Source: C00003060 sp964502635 | GTDB taxonomy: Bacteria > Desulfobacterota > Desulfobacteria > Desulfobacterales > C00003060 | DNA length: 16,978 nucleotides | Direction: 5' to 3' | Assembly (NCBI GenBank): GCA_964502635.1 | Contig: CAZCXI010000064.1 | Coordinates: forward strand, 1-16,978 | Program-made: the position numbers and the translations under genes | Notes under the pieces: generated by a model | Told to the model about the DNA's origin: nothing | Databases searched by the model: none | What the model saw: only the letters and a program-made list of their open reading frames with translations | In this document: positions 7,607-14,578 of the stretch, piece after piece | How positions within the stretch are numbered: position 1 is the first letter of the stretch | Layout of the letters: each line of letters opens with the position of its first letter

Positions 7607-8371
7607 ATGAACATTACGGTTCTTACGTTGTTTCCTGAGATGTTTTCCACCTTGCTGGTGGGAGGCATTATCAGGCGAGCAGTTGAAAGCAACCGCCTGT
7701 CCATCGAAACGATCGATATCAGAGATTTTGCCAAAGGCCCCCACCGCACCGTGGATGATCGCCCTTATGGCGGTGGCAGCGGCATGGTCATGAAGCCTGA
7801 ACCACTGGCAGGGGCTATTCGGCATGCCAAACAGAGACATCCCGGGGCTTTCACCCTCGTGCTCACACCACAGGGTCGACTGTTTGATGATGGGCTGGCC
7901 AGGGAACTGGCCCGCTGTGCCGAACTCATCTTGGTCTGTGGCCGCTATGAAGGGGTTGACGATCGAATTTGTCATGACTTCGCAGATGAGGAGCTGTCCA
8001 TCGGCGACTATGTACTCACCGGCGGTGAATTGGCGGCCATGGTTGTGATCGATGCGGTAGGCCGACTGCTTCCCGGCGCACTGGGAAACGAACAGTCCGC
8101 TCAAGAGGATTCCTTTTCAACGGGCCTGCTGGAGTACCCGCAATACACACGACCCAGGTCTTTTGAGGGATCCCAGGTGCCGAACATGTTGCTTTCCGGC
8201 AACCACGCCGCCATTGAGCAGTGGAGGCGACAGGCATCGCTGGTCAGGACGTTTTTGAAAAGACCTGATTTGCTGTTAGACCAACCGCTGACGCCAGAGG
8301 ATATCGTGTTCCTTGAAAAGCTTCACCGGGATATAGAAACCACCTTAGAGAGGCATTCCGCAACGTCTTGA
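7607..8371 (+). CDS. trmD: tRNA (guanine37-N1)-methyltransferase TrmD
   Basis: SAM-dependent SPOUT methylase making m1G37 next to the anticodon, which prevents +1 frameshifting; essential in most bacteria. The 254-residue length is normal. Visible signatures are RPYGGGSGMVMKPEP, the SAM-knot loops LVCGRYEGVDDRI and SIGDYVLTGGELAAMV, and YTRPRSFEG in the C-terminal tRNA-binding part. It starts 3 nt after rimM. Its TGA overlaps the TTG start of the next gene by 4 nt, linking it directly to the associated methylase. Confidence 0.97.
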   Translation: MNITVLTLFPEMFSTLLVGGIIRRAVESNRLSIETIDIRDFAKGPHRTVDDRPYGGGSGMVMKPEPLAGAIRHAKQRHPGAFTLVLTPQGRLFDDGLARELARCAELILVCGRYEGVDDRICHDFADEELSIGDYVLTGGELAAMVVIDAVGRLLPGALGNEQSAQEDSFSTGLLEYPQYTRPRSFEGSQVPNMLLSGNHAAIEQWRRQASLVRTFLKRPDLLLDQPLTPEDIVFLEKLHRDIETTLERHSATS

Positions 8372-8937
8372 CAGGTGCAGGCAACCTCTACTTGGCCCTG
8401 ATACACCATCCGGTGTATAATAAAAAAGGCGAGGTGATCGCCTCGGCGGTCAGCAACCTTGATTTGCACGACATATCGAGGGCGGCCAAGACGTATGGGG
8501 CACAAGCCTTCTACGTGTTGACCCCCCTGGTAGACCAGCGGCGACTGGTTGCAAGGATTGTATCTCATTGGACCCACGGCCTGGGGGCAAGGTACAACCC
8601 AGATCGCGGCGCCGCCCTGAAGCTGGTTAGGATTGAGGCCTCTGTCGATGCTGTAGTGGATGAGATCTCCGGCAGGGGGCAGGGCAGACCGACTACGGTC
8701 GTCACGGATGCCCGGCCGCACCCGGAAACCATCAGCTATGCCGGGCTGTCAGGCATGTTAAAGTCAGAGCGCCCCATTTTGCTCAGCTTTGGAACCGCGT
8801 GGGGACTCACACGGGAGTTTATTGAAACAGCCGATTATGTCCTGGCCCCTATCATGGGGCCGACCGGTTATAACCACCTGTCCGTGCGATCGGCTGCAGC
8901 CATTGTCCTTGACAGGCTTTTGGGACAGAGAGATTGA
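8368..8937 (+). CDS. TrmD-associated SPOUT RNA methyltransferase
   Basis: Predicted SAM-dependent RNA methyltransferase of the small trmD-adjacent family (Pfam Methyltrn_RNA_4, as I recall it), 189 residues. The substrate is unknown. Supporting features are the N-terminal LYLALIHHPVYNKKGEVIASAVSNLDLHDISRAAKTYG and the trefoil-knot elements PILLSFGTAWGL and LAPIMGPTGYNHLSVRSAAAIVLDRLLG, which resemble the SAM-binding knot of SpoU/TrmH-like enzymes. The chosen start is TTG at 8368 in a TTGA overlap with trmD, placing the conserved LYLALIHHPVYN seven residues in. The co-occurrence with trmD suggests action on tRNA, but this is inference. The gene ends 451 nt before rplS, the gap holding repeats. 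Confidence 0.85.
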   Translation: MTGAGNLYLALIHHPVYNKKGEVIASAVSNLDLHDISRAAKTYGAQAFYVLTPLVDQRRLVARIVSHWTHGLGARYNPDRGAALKLVRIEASVDAVVDEISGRGQGRPTTVVTDARPHPETISYAGLSGMLKSERPILLSFGTAWGLTREFIETADYVLAPIMGPTGYNHLSVRSAAAIVLDRLLGQRD

Positions 8938-8947
8938 GTGCCTAAAG

Positions 8948-8968
8948 TTGACGGCTTCGTAAAAAGTC
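8948..8968 (+). repeat. Solo R3-type inverted-repeat end
   Basis: TTGACGGCTTCGTAAAAAGT matches the R3 ends at 3126 and 3391. No matching inverted partner was found nearby, although CCGTCAA (8982-8988) could pair with TTGACGG. It lies directly upstream of R1 copy a and is likely a remnant. Confidence 0.6.
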
Positions 8969-8989
8969 GATGTTACTCATTCCGTCAAC

Positions 8990-9190
8990 GAGACCTTTGC
9001 AGAACCTCGAAAAGCGACAATTATGAGGTTTTTGGGGTACCCACCCGGGCGAAGCGAATGGCCCGCCCTAGCGGGCAAATCGCAAGCTGTTTGAGGCCGT
9101 TAGGCCGAGTTCTTGCGATTTAGTGAGCGAGCCCTCAGATGGGTCAAAAACCTCATATCAAAAAGCGAGTCGAGGTTATTCAAAGGTCTC
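8990..9190 (+). repeat. R1 mobile palindromic element, copy a (201 bp, MITE-like)
   Basis: Ends are GAGACCTTTGCAGAACCTCG (8990-9009) and its inverted partner at 9171-9190 (18 of 20 match). GTCAAC directly flanks both sides (8984-8989 and 9191-9196), as expected for a target duplication. Nested inside are ATGAGGTTTTTG/CAAAAACCTCAT (9023-9034 with 9145-9156), the palindrome GGGTACCC (9035-9042), GCCCGC-CCTA-GCGGGC (9061-9076) and AAATCGCAAG/CTTGCGATTT (9077-9086 with 9112-9121). The whole element could fold into one long branched hairpin. No coding capacity was seen. With the R3 remnant it fills much of the 451-nt gap before rplS. Confidence 0.88.
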
Positions 9191-9240
9191 GTCAACATGT
9201 TGGACGCTGGTAATATTTTAGCCCTTTGAAAATGCTATCC

Positions 9241-9315
9241 GCATACGGGCAATCCGATTCTAAAGCGTGTCAAACTCAAACAGTGCCTCGCTTTAGAATC
9301 GAATCACCCGTATGC
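9241..9315 (+). promoter_or_regulatory. Long imperfect hairpin in the rplS leader
   Basis: GCATACGGG (9241-9249) pairs with CCCGTATGC (9307-9315), and CGATTCTAAAGCG (9255-9267) with CGCTTTAGAATCG (9289-9301). That gives 22 bp, interrupted by a symmetrical 5-nt internal loop and capped by 21 nt. It ends 73 nt before the rplS start. It could be a regulatory leader or another small repeat; only the structure is seen. Confidence 0.55.
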
Positions 9316-9388
9316 TTTGTTACACACGTTTTTTGAATAGGCTAAACTGATACGGACGCTGGGAGCTTACTTCTATCTGGAGGCAGAT

Positions 9389-9736
9389 GTGGAAACAATT
9401 AAAGCGATTGAAAAGGAACAGATGCGGTTTGATCTTCCGTTTTTCAAGCCTGGTGATACGGTAAAGGTCTTTGTCAAGATCAAAGAAGGGGAGAAAGAGC
9501 GGATTCAGGTTTTCAAAGGGGTGGTGATCAGGAAGCGGAAAGGGACCACCAATGCCACATTCACGGTGAGGAAGATATCTTATGGGATCGGCGTGGAGCG
9601 CATTTTCCCTTTGCATTCTCCGAGTATTGACAAGATTGAGATCGTGACGCGCGGTCGGGTCCGTCGCTCTCGCCTTTACTACCTCAGAAAGCTGAGAGGC
9701 AGAGCAGCCAGGATCAAGGAGCTTCGCTCAGCCTAG
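9389..9736 (+). CDS. rplS: 50S ribosomal protein L19
   Basis: Large-subunit protein at the 30S-50S interface. The 115-residue protein is full length: FKPGDTVKVFVKIKEGEKERIQVFKGVVIRKRKG, then the conserved TVRKISYGIGVERIFPLHSPSIDKIEIVTRGRVRRSRLYYLRKLRGRAARIKE. The start is GTG at 9389 with GGAGG 5 nt upstream; an ATG overlapping at 9387 is in another frame. Family order places rplS directly after trmD, but here both sides are separated by about 450 bp of repeats (R1a upstream, R2b and R1b downstream), so it probably has its own promoter, which I could not place convincingly. Confidence 0.97.
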   Translation: METIKAIEKEQMRFDLPFFKPGDTVKVFVKIKEGEKERIQVFKGVVIRKRKGTTNATFTVRKISYGIGVERIFPLHSPSIDKIEIVTRGRVRRSRLYYLRKLRGRAARIKELRSA

Positions 9737-9739
9737 TTC

Positions 9740-9861
9740 TGAACCGCAAAAGCGAGCGCATTCCCCGTAGCTTGCTGCGGGGTTGGCGAGCGTATCCAAA
9801 AAAAGTCAGCGTTCCTTACGGTCGGAGATTCCCTGTAGCTTGTGCTACAGGGAGCTTCAAT
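9740..9861 (+). repeat. R2 dispersed repeat, copy b
   Basis: This 122-bp copy of the segment at 3225-3340 begins 3 nt after the rplS stop. It has CCCCGTAGC/GCTGCGGGG and TCCCTGTAGC/GCTACAGGGA hairpins. The two differences in length from copy a fall in the hairpin tips. It would be the 3' untranslated region of rplS and could end or protect that transcript. There is no U-tract. Confidence 0.85.
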
Positions 9862-9881
9862 CGGTTTTTGCCCCAGGCCCT

Positions 9882-10105
9882 GAGAGCTTTGAATAACTCA
9901 TTTGAACGACCATTATGGGCTTTTTGGGGTACCCATCTGGGCGAAGCGAACGTGCCCACATCAGTGGGCAAATCCTAAACTGTTTGAGGCCCTTGGGCCG
10001 AGTTTTGAGCGCTACGCTTCACTTCGTGTCCGATTTAGAGAGCAAGCCCTTAGATGGGCCAAAAAGCTCATACGAATAAGTGAGAAGGAGTTTTTCAAAG
10101 GTCTC
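9882..10105 (+). repeat. R1 mobile palindromic element, copy b (224 bp, diverged)
   Basis: Ends are GAGAGCTTTGAATAACTC (9882-9899) and an inverted partner at 10088-10105 (16 of 18 match). GCCCT flanks both sides (9877-9881 and 10106-10110). Same layout as copy a: GGGTACCC, inner arms ATGGGCTTTTTGG/CCAAAAAGCTCAT (9915-9927 with 10059-10071), and hairpin TGCCCAC-ATCA-GTGGGCA (9953-9970). About 23 nt longer because of extra sequence near 10005-10040. With R2b it fills the 450-nt gap between rplS and rnhB. Confidence 0.8.
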
Positions 10106-10186
10106 GCCCTAAGATACCTCATGTGGGCTTGTTTCGTGTGGAACCTGCCGACAGTCGTTCAAACCAAGTTCTCCGGATCATGAATC

Positions 10187-10807
10187 GTGGGCATCAATCC
10201 TGAGCCGCTTGAGGAAAAAGCTCGGCAAGAAGGGTTCTCAAGCGTCGCCGGCATCGACGAGGCCGGCAGGGGTCCCCTGGCGGGGCCGGTGCTGTCCGCC
10301 GCGGTCATCCTTCCTGACCGTGTGCGCCTTGAGCACTTGGATGATTCCAAGCGATTGAGTCCTGGAAGGCGAGAAGAGCTCTTCGGGGCGATTTATGAAC
10401 AAGCTGTTTCTATAGGCATCGGCCTTGTGGACCCCATTGAAATCGACCGTATCAATATCCTTCAGGCCTCACTCCTTGCCATGCGCATGGCGGTGGACAA
10501 TCTTCGGCCCCCTGCAGATTACTTACTCATTGACGGGACGATTCCCATCCGATCTCCCTTGCCTCAACAGGTCGTGAAGCACGGCGACAGGCGGTGTCTG
10601 TCCATCGCCGCGGCATCCGTCATAGCCAAAGTGACACGAGATCGACTCATGAGGCTTTATGATGAAGAATTTCCCGTGTTTGGCTTCGCACAGCACAAGG
10701 GGTACGGTACAAGAGCACACCGTGAGGCCATCCGCACCTTTGGCTGTTGTCGGATTCACCGAAAAACCTTCCGCGGTGTGGAGGAATATGCAGACAACCA
10801 TTGGTGA
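10187..10807 (+). CDS. rnhB: Ribonuclease HII
   Basis: Cleaves the RNA strand of RNA-DNA hybrids and incises at single ribonucleotides left in DNA. The 206 residues contain the DEDD active site: D24 and E25 in AGIDEAGRGPLAGP, D116 in LLIDGT, and D152 in AKVTRDRLM. DDSKRLSPGRREELF and QHKGYGTRAHREAI are further family signatures. The start is GTG at 10187, 23 codons before the first catalytic Asp, which fits the family; the ribosome binding site is weak, and ATG at 10180 is out of frame. It heads the rnhB-yraN-rsmI run, with yraN 20 nt downstream. Confidence 0.95.
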   Translation: MGINPEPLEEKARQEGFSSVAGIDEAGRGPLAGPVLSAAVILPDRVRLEHLDDSKRLSPGRREELFGAIYEQAVSIGIGLVDPIEIDRINILQASLLAMRMAVDNLRPPADYLLIDGTIPIRSPLPQQVVKHGDRRCLSIAAASVIAKVTRDRLMRLYDEEFPVFGFAQHKGYGTRAHREAIRTFGCCRIHRKTFRGVEEYADNHW

Positions 10808-10827
10808 GCTGGAACCCCGGAGAGCCA

Positions 10828-11232
10828 ATGTTTAGAGATCGGAGCTGCCGGCAACCGGACACACCGGGCGACGATCGCTGCCACACTGGCGCCCGCGGTG
10901 AGTCCCTTGCCGTCAAAGCCTTGAAGGAAAAAGGATATAGGATTCTTGAGAAGAACTATCGCTGCAAGTTGGGCGAAATCGACATCATTGCCAAAGACGA
11001 TGGTGTGCTGGCCTTCGTGGAGGTAAAGGCCCGGCGCACGGATCGGTTTGGAGATCCAAAGCTGGCTGTTACCCCCCGGAAACAGCGCAAGATATCTATG
11101 GTTGCCCTTGAATATCTGAAAAAAACAGGGCAGATTGGGGAAAGGGCCCGTTTTGATGTCGTGGCGATCCGCCTGTGGCCTGGGCGACCTAATATCGAGA
11201 TCATCAAGAATGCCTTCGAACTTGCCTACTGA
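10828..11232 (+). CDS. yraN: YraN family (UPF0102) endonuclease-like protein
   Basis: Predicted nuclease-fold protein of 134 residues; biochemical role not established. The core reads RGESLAVKALKEKGYRILEKNYRCKLGEIDIIAKDDGVLAFVEVKARR, with the E-D-EVK pattern of PD-(D/E)XK enzymes, followed by AVTPRKQRKISMVALEYL. The ATG at 10828 is chosen because GGAGAG lies just upstream. A GTG at 10804, overlapping the rnhB stop as GTGA, would add eight residues and is an alternative without a ribosome binding site. Overlaps rsmI by 23 nt. The rnhB-yraN-rsmI order is common in this phylum. Confidence 0.9.
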   Translation: MFRDRSCRQPDTPGDDRCHTGARGESLAVKALKEKGYRILEKNYRCKLGEIDIIAKDDGVLAFVEVKARRTDRFGDPKLAVTPRKQRKISMVALEYLKKTGQIGERARFDVVAIRLWPGRPNIEIIKNAFELAY

Positions 11233-12097
11233 GGGATCTACCCAGATTGCTTCCCCTCCGTCTGGGACACTTTTTGTGGTGGCCACCCCCATTGGCCATA
11301 TGGAAGACATCACCCTACGGGCTATCCGCACCCTGAAGGAAGTGGGTGTCATTGCGGCAGAAGACACCCGGCAAACCCGCAAGCTCCTCACGCGCCATCA
11401 GGTTTCTACGCCCATGGTCTCCTATCACGACCATAATAAAGAGAAACGCACGCCGCAGCTCATGGGGAAACTCAAGGCCGGAACATCGATTGCCCTTGTC
11501 ACGGATGCGGGTACTCCCTCCATCTCAGATCCGGGCCATTATCTTGTTCGTGAGGTTATCCGGAATGCTGGATCAGTCGTGCCGATTCCGGGCGCATCAG
11601 CCATGATTGCGGCGTTGAGCGTTTCAGGCCTTGCTACGGACAGCTTTGTTTTCATCGGCTTTGTTCCCAGGAAGCCCGGAAAACGTAGAGCATTGCTGGA
11701 TCAGTTAAAACAAGAGCCACGAACGCTCATTTTTTATGAATCCCCCTTGAGACTCCTTGGCCTGATGCAGGAGATCCTTGCTGTGATGGGAGATCGGAAG
11801 GCTGTGACGGCACGCGAACTGACCAAGCTTCACGAGGAAATCCTCAGGGGACCCCTGAGCAAAATGGTGAAAGAAATGGCAGCGAGCCCTCCTCCGAAGG
11901 GTGAGTGTACCTTGCTGGTGGCAGGCTGGGAAACGGGAAGAGAAGTTGACCGGGAGTCCATCCAGAACCATCTACGACGCTTGCAGCACGAGCAAGACGG
12001 CTCCCTGTCCGACCTGGTCAAGGTGGTGGCCAGAGAATATGACCTGCCCAAGAGGGTCGTCTATGAAGAAGCCTTGAAGCTGAAGCAAGAAGGTTAA
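11210..12097 (+). CDS. rsmI: 16S rRNA (cytidine1402-2'-O)-methyltransferase RsmI
   Basis: SAM-dependent enzyme that 2'-O-methylates C1402 in the ribosomal P site together with RsmH. Counting from the ATG at 11210 it has 295 residues. Tetrapyrrole-methylase fold signatures are GTLFVVATPIGHMEDITLRAIRTL, AAEDTRQTRKLL, SYHDHNKEKR, ALVTDAGTPSISDPG and PGASAMIAALSVSGL. The start overlaps the end of yraN; about 15 residues precede the first conserved strand, slightly long, so a later start is possible. Last gene of the rnhB-yraN-rsmI group. Confidence 0.95.
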   Translation: MPSNLPTEGSTQIASPPSGTLFVVATPIGHMEDITLRAIRTLKEVGVIAAEDTRQTRKLLTRHQVSTPMVSYHDHNKEKRTPQLMGKLKAGTSIALVTDAGTPSISDPGHYLVREVIRNAGSVVPIPGASAMIAALSVSGLATDSFVFIGFVPRKPGKRRALLDQLKQEPRTLIFYESPLRLLGLMQEILAVMGDRKAVTARELTKLHEEILRGPLSKMVKEMAASPPPKGECTLLVAGWETGREVDRESIQNHLRRLQHEQDGSLSDLVKVVAREYDLPKRVVYEEALKLKQEG

Positions 12098-12192
12098 GCT
12101 CTTTGTTTTAAACGATCTTTGTCGCCAGCCCGTTGTTTCCCAGTAACCGGTGGCGATTAAAAGGCTTCTCTTCGGCATCCAATGCCTTGACC

Positions 12193-12228
12193 GGCCTGCT
12201 TCCCGCAGGCCCCGACCTTTGGTCGGGG
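12193..12228. other. Two abutting hairpins upstream of the HDOD kinase
   Basis: GGCCTGC-TTCCC-GCAGGCC (12193-12211) and CCCCGACC-TTT-GGTCGGGG (12210-12228) share two bases, so both cannot form completely at once. They lie in the 158-nt gap after rsmI. Without a U-tract neither is a classical terminator; REP-like palindromes or a leader structure are possible. Confidence 0.5.
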
Positions 12229-12255
12229 AGCCTCATATAGAAGACTGCTTGAATC

Positions 12256-13974
12256 GTGGAAAATCACCAAAAAGCAAAATGGCTCAAACAAATGGTAGAC
12301 AGCGAGAGCCTCCCTTCTCTGTCCCCCATAGCCATCCAGTTGGTAGAACTCGCTGCAGACGACCGAAGCACTGCACCAGAGCTGGCCGCCATCATCGAAA
12401 AGGACCCCGGTCTGGCTACACGACTTCTTAAGTTGGTGGGAAGCGCATTCTATGCTCGGCCGGAGCGCGTGAGTTCCATCTCCCAGGCCGTTGTCCTGTT
12501 GGGCTTCAACAAGGTGCGCGTCATGGCCTTAAGCCTTTCTTTGCGCGATGCTTTTCCCATGGGCGAGCATGAGGGCCTGGACTATAACCATTTCTGGAAG
12601 ACGTCACTTTACCGCGCATTGATTGCGCAGGATTTTGTCCGCGCTATGCGGCCCATCAACAACTTGTACCCGGAGGAGGCCTTCATCGCTGCCTTGATTT
12701 CAGAGATTGGCATACTCATATTCTACAATGCATGCCCTGAGGAGACAAAGAAGAGGTTCCCCGTAGGGACGCTGCCCCTTAAGGAGGCCATTGCCTGGGA
12801 GGAGGAAAACCTGGGCATCAACCACAGGGAGATAGGCAGTGTCGTTTTGCGGCGCTGGCGCTTTCCAGACCATTTTGTAGAATGCCAGAAGCTCTTCGGC
12901 CCAGAGACCCTGGAACCGGACAAGCCAATCCTGTGCAAGATTGTGGAGATGGCAAGGATGGCTACAGAAATCGTATTCGGTCAAACCACGGATCTATATG
13001 AGGTGCAGCAACGGGCTCAAGCTGTTTTACAACTGGAGCCCGAGGCAGTAAACGGGATCCTGTCACAGACCTTTGACCAGGTCGAAGACCTGGCCGAACA
13101 ACTTCGTGTCCAGGTTAATTCCCAGACCGACATGATAACGCTGCTGGAAAAGGCCAACCAGGCCCTTGCCCGGGTCAATGTCTCTATGGAGTCTTCCTTT
13201 CAGGAGCTCTTGGGCCATGTGAGCCACTATGACCAGGCGTTGACCACCATGTCTGAAGAAATGGCCCGCAGTCGCAGAGAAATCCTTCAGAACACCTTGG
13301 ATGCAGTGGCTCACGAAATTCGTAATCCTCTGCTGGCCATCGGGGGCTTTGCCAAAAGGCTTGCACGCCAGTGCGGCGAAGAAGCACAGGGCGGACAATA
13401 TGCGAACATCATTGCCAAGGAGTCCAGACGCCTGGAGGGCGTTTTGGAGGCGATTATCGATTACTGCCGCGACTACGAGCCTACGTTTGTTGAGAAAAAC
13501 CTGGCTCCGATCATAGACGAGGTCTTGGATGAACTTGGAAGTCTTTTCAGCGAAAAACATATTGACATCATTCGAGATTTTTCTCAAGAACCGGCTCGGG
13601 TGCCCCTGGACCTGGATGGCATTACCCGGGCCTTGCACCAGCTTTTCCAAACCGCCGTTCATATGATCGGTCCAGGCCACGGCACCGTGACCGTGTCCAT
13701 TCGACCCTTGCGGCAAACGGGGCAAGTCTGCATCGCGATTTCCGACAACGGCCACGTCATGCCTGATGGCGTGCGAGATGCCTTGCTTGATTCGAATCTT
13801 TCCACGACGACCTTCGGCGAGGGCCTGGGGCTCCCCATGGCCCGGAAGATCATCGAAGCTCACCATGGCCACATTGAATTGAAGGTTCAACTTGGCCGAG
13901 GCAATACGGTTAATCTGTATCTGCCGACATCTCAACCGCCTTCCGACCCCACGGCTGCCCCATTATTCTGTTGA
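12256..13974 (+). CDS. HDOD-domain sensor histidine kinase fusion
   Basis: 572-residue soluble signalling protein. The HDOD domain (about 18-215: SLPSLSPIAIQLVELAADD, IIEKDPGLATRLLKLVGSAFY, ISQAVVLLGF) is a catalytically inert relative of HD hydrolases that usually mediates signalling contacts. A helical linker (about 270-345) leads to a HisKA dimerisation helix with H353 in AHEIRNPLLAIGGFAKRL, then a HATPase_c domain with DNG (497-499) and GEGLGL (521-526). The N-box (456-470, ITRALHQLFQTAVHM) lacks the usual Mg-ATP-binding asparagines: Gln and Thr stand at those positions. The start is GTG at 12256; the next Met (residue 13) would also leave the HDOD intact. No response regulator is adjacent; the REC-cyclase at 1114 is a speculative partner. 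Confidence 0.88.
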   Translation: MENHQKAKWLKQMVDSESLPSLSPIAIQLVELAADDRSTAPELAAIIEKDPGLATRLLKLVGSAFYARPERVSSISQAVVLLGFNKVRVMALSLSLRDAFPMGEHEGLDYNHFWKTSLYRALIAQDFVRAMRPINNLYPEEAFIAALISEIGILIFYNACPEETKKRFPVGTLPLKEAIAWEEENLGINHREIGSVVLRRWRFPDHFVECQKLFGPETLEPDKPILCKIVEMARMATEIVFGQTTDLYEVQQRAQAVLQLEPEAVNGILSQTFDQVEDLAEQLRVQVNSQTDMITLLEKANQALARVNVSMESSFQELLGHVSHYDQALTTMSEEMARSRREILQNTLDAVAHEIRNPLLAIGGFAKRLARQCGEEAQGGQYANIIAKESRRLEGVLEAIIDYCRDYEPTFVEKNLAPIIDEVLDELGSLFSEKHIDIIRDFSQEPARVPLDLDGITRALHQLFQTAVHMIGPGHGTVTVSIRPLRQTGQVCIAISDNGHVMPDGVRDALLDSNLSTTTFGEGLGLPMARKIIEAHHGHIELKVQLGRGNTVNLYLPTSQPPSDPTAAPLFC

Positions 13975-13999
13975 CCCATCACTTCCTTGCCTATTATAT
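13971..13999 (+). promoter_or_regulatory. Possible promoter for the FmdB-type gene and pyrR
   Basis: TTGACC (13971-13976), overlapping the kinase stop codon, is followed by an AT-rich TTATATT stretch. TTATAT begins 17 nt after the -35 box; TATATT is a better -10 match but has a 19-nt spacer. Reasonable but unproven. Confidence 0.4.
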
Positions 14000-14077
14000 T
14001 AAACAAGGGCGTTTTGCTCCTGATTCTCCTTAAGCTGGGCGATGCGTGAAGAGTAAGGGGGGTGAGAAAGAAGTACC

Positions 14078-14566
14078 ATGCCTATCTATGAGTTTTATTG
14101 CGGAGACTGTAACACCCTGTTCAGCTTCTTCTCAAAGACGGTTAACACGACCAAGCGACCCATTTGCCCGAGGTGTAAACAAAAGAAGCTGAAAAGGCAG
14201 ATGTCCACCTTTGCCAGAGTCACAGGGGCAAAGGAGGAGACTGATCTGGATGATTTCCCGGTGGACGAGGCCAAGATGGAAAAAGCGATGGGCCTCTTGG
14301 CCCGGGAGGCTGAAGGAATCAACGAGGAGGATCCACGCCAGGCTGTCGATTTGATGCGCAAGTTTACAGATGCAACGGGCGTTACCCTCGGCCCGGGCAT
14401 GGAGGAAGCCTTGAGAAGGATGGAGGCCGGCGAAGATCCTGAACAGGTCGAAGCAGAGATGGGAGATCTCCTTGAAGAAGAGGAACCTTTCATGTTTGGC
14501 GAAAAAAGGGCAAGAGGGACCAAAGGGGCCAAGCCCCGTCGTGACGAAACGCTCTATGAGCTTTGA
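14078..14566 (+). CDS. FmdB-type zinc ribbon protein
   Basis: Small protein of unknown function with an N-terminal zinc ribbon: MPIYEFYCGDC, C8 and C11, then CPRC with C30 and C33, as in the FmdB/CxxC_CxxC_SSSS family of putative regulators. After this the 162-residue protein has a long, very acidic helical region (about 55-150) rich in Glu, Asp and Met, and a basic stretch near the end (KRARGTKGAKPRRDE). Such C-terminal extensions are common in Desulfobacterota members, from memory. A G-rich stretch (AAGGGGGG) lies upstream but further than usual. pyrR follows after 12 nt, so the two are likely co-transcribed. Confidence 0.8.
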   Translation: MPIYEFYCGDCNTLFSFFSKTVNTTKRPICPRCKQKKLKRQMSTFARVTGAKEETDLDDFPVDEAKMEKAMGLLAREAEGINEEDPRQAVDLMRKFTDATGVTLGPGMEEALRRMEAGEDPEQVEAEMGDLLEEEEPFMFGEKRARGTKGAKPRRDETLYEL

Positions 14567-14578
14567 AATAGCCACACT

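Noticed and set aside
8938..9123. Open frame after the TrmD-associated methylase
   Set aside because: It lies almost wholly in R3 and R1 repeat sequence and resembles no protein.
9211..9216. TAATAT as -10 box for rplS
   Set aside because: No acceptable -35 sequence at 16-18 nt upstream; TTGGAC nearby is only 5 nt away.
9902..10183. Open frame between rplS and rnhB
   Set aside because: It runs through R1 copy b; the composition is set by the repeat and there is no ribosome binding site.
8938..10186. CRISPR array suspected from the repeat density
   Set aside because: Repeats are long, palindromic and unevenly spaced, with no regular spacers and no cas genes.
10747..10827. Upstream extension of YraN
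   Set aside because: It would overlap rnhB by 60 nt without a ribosome binding site; the conserved core begins well after 10828.
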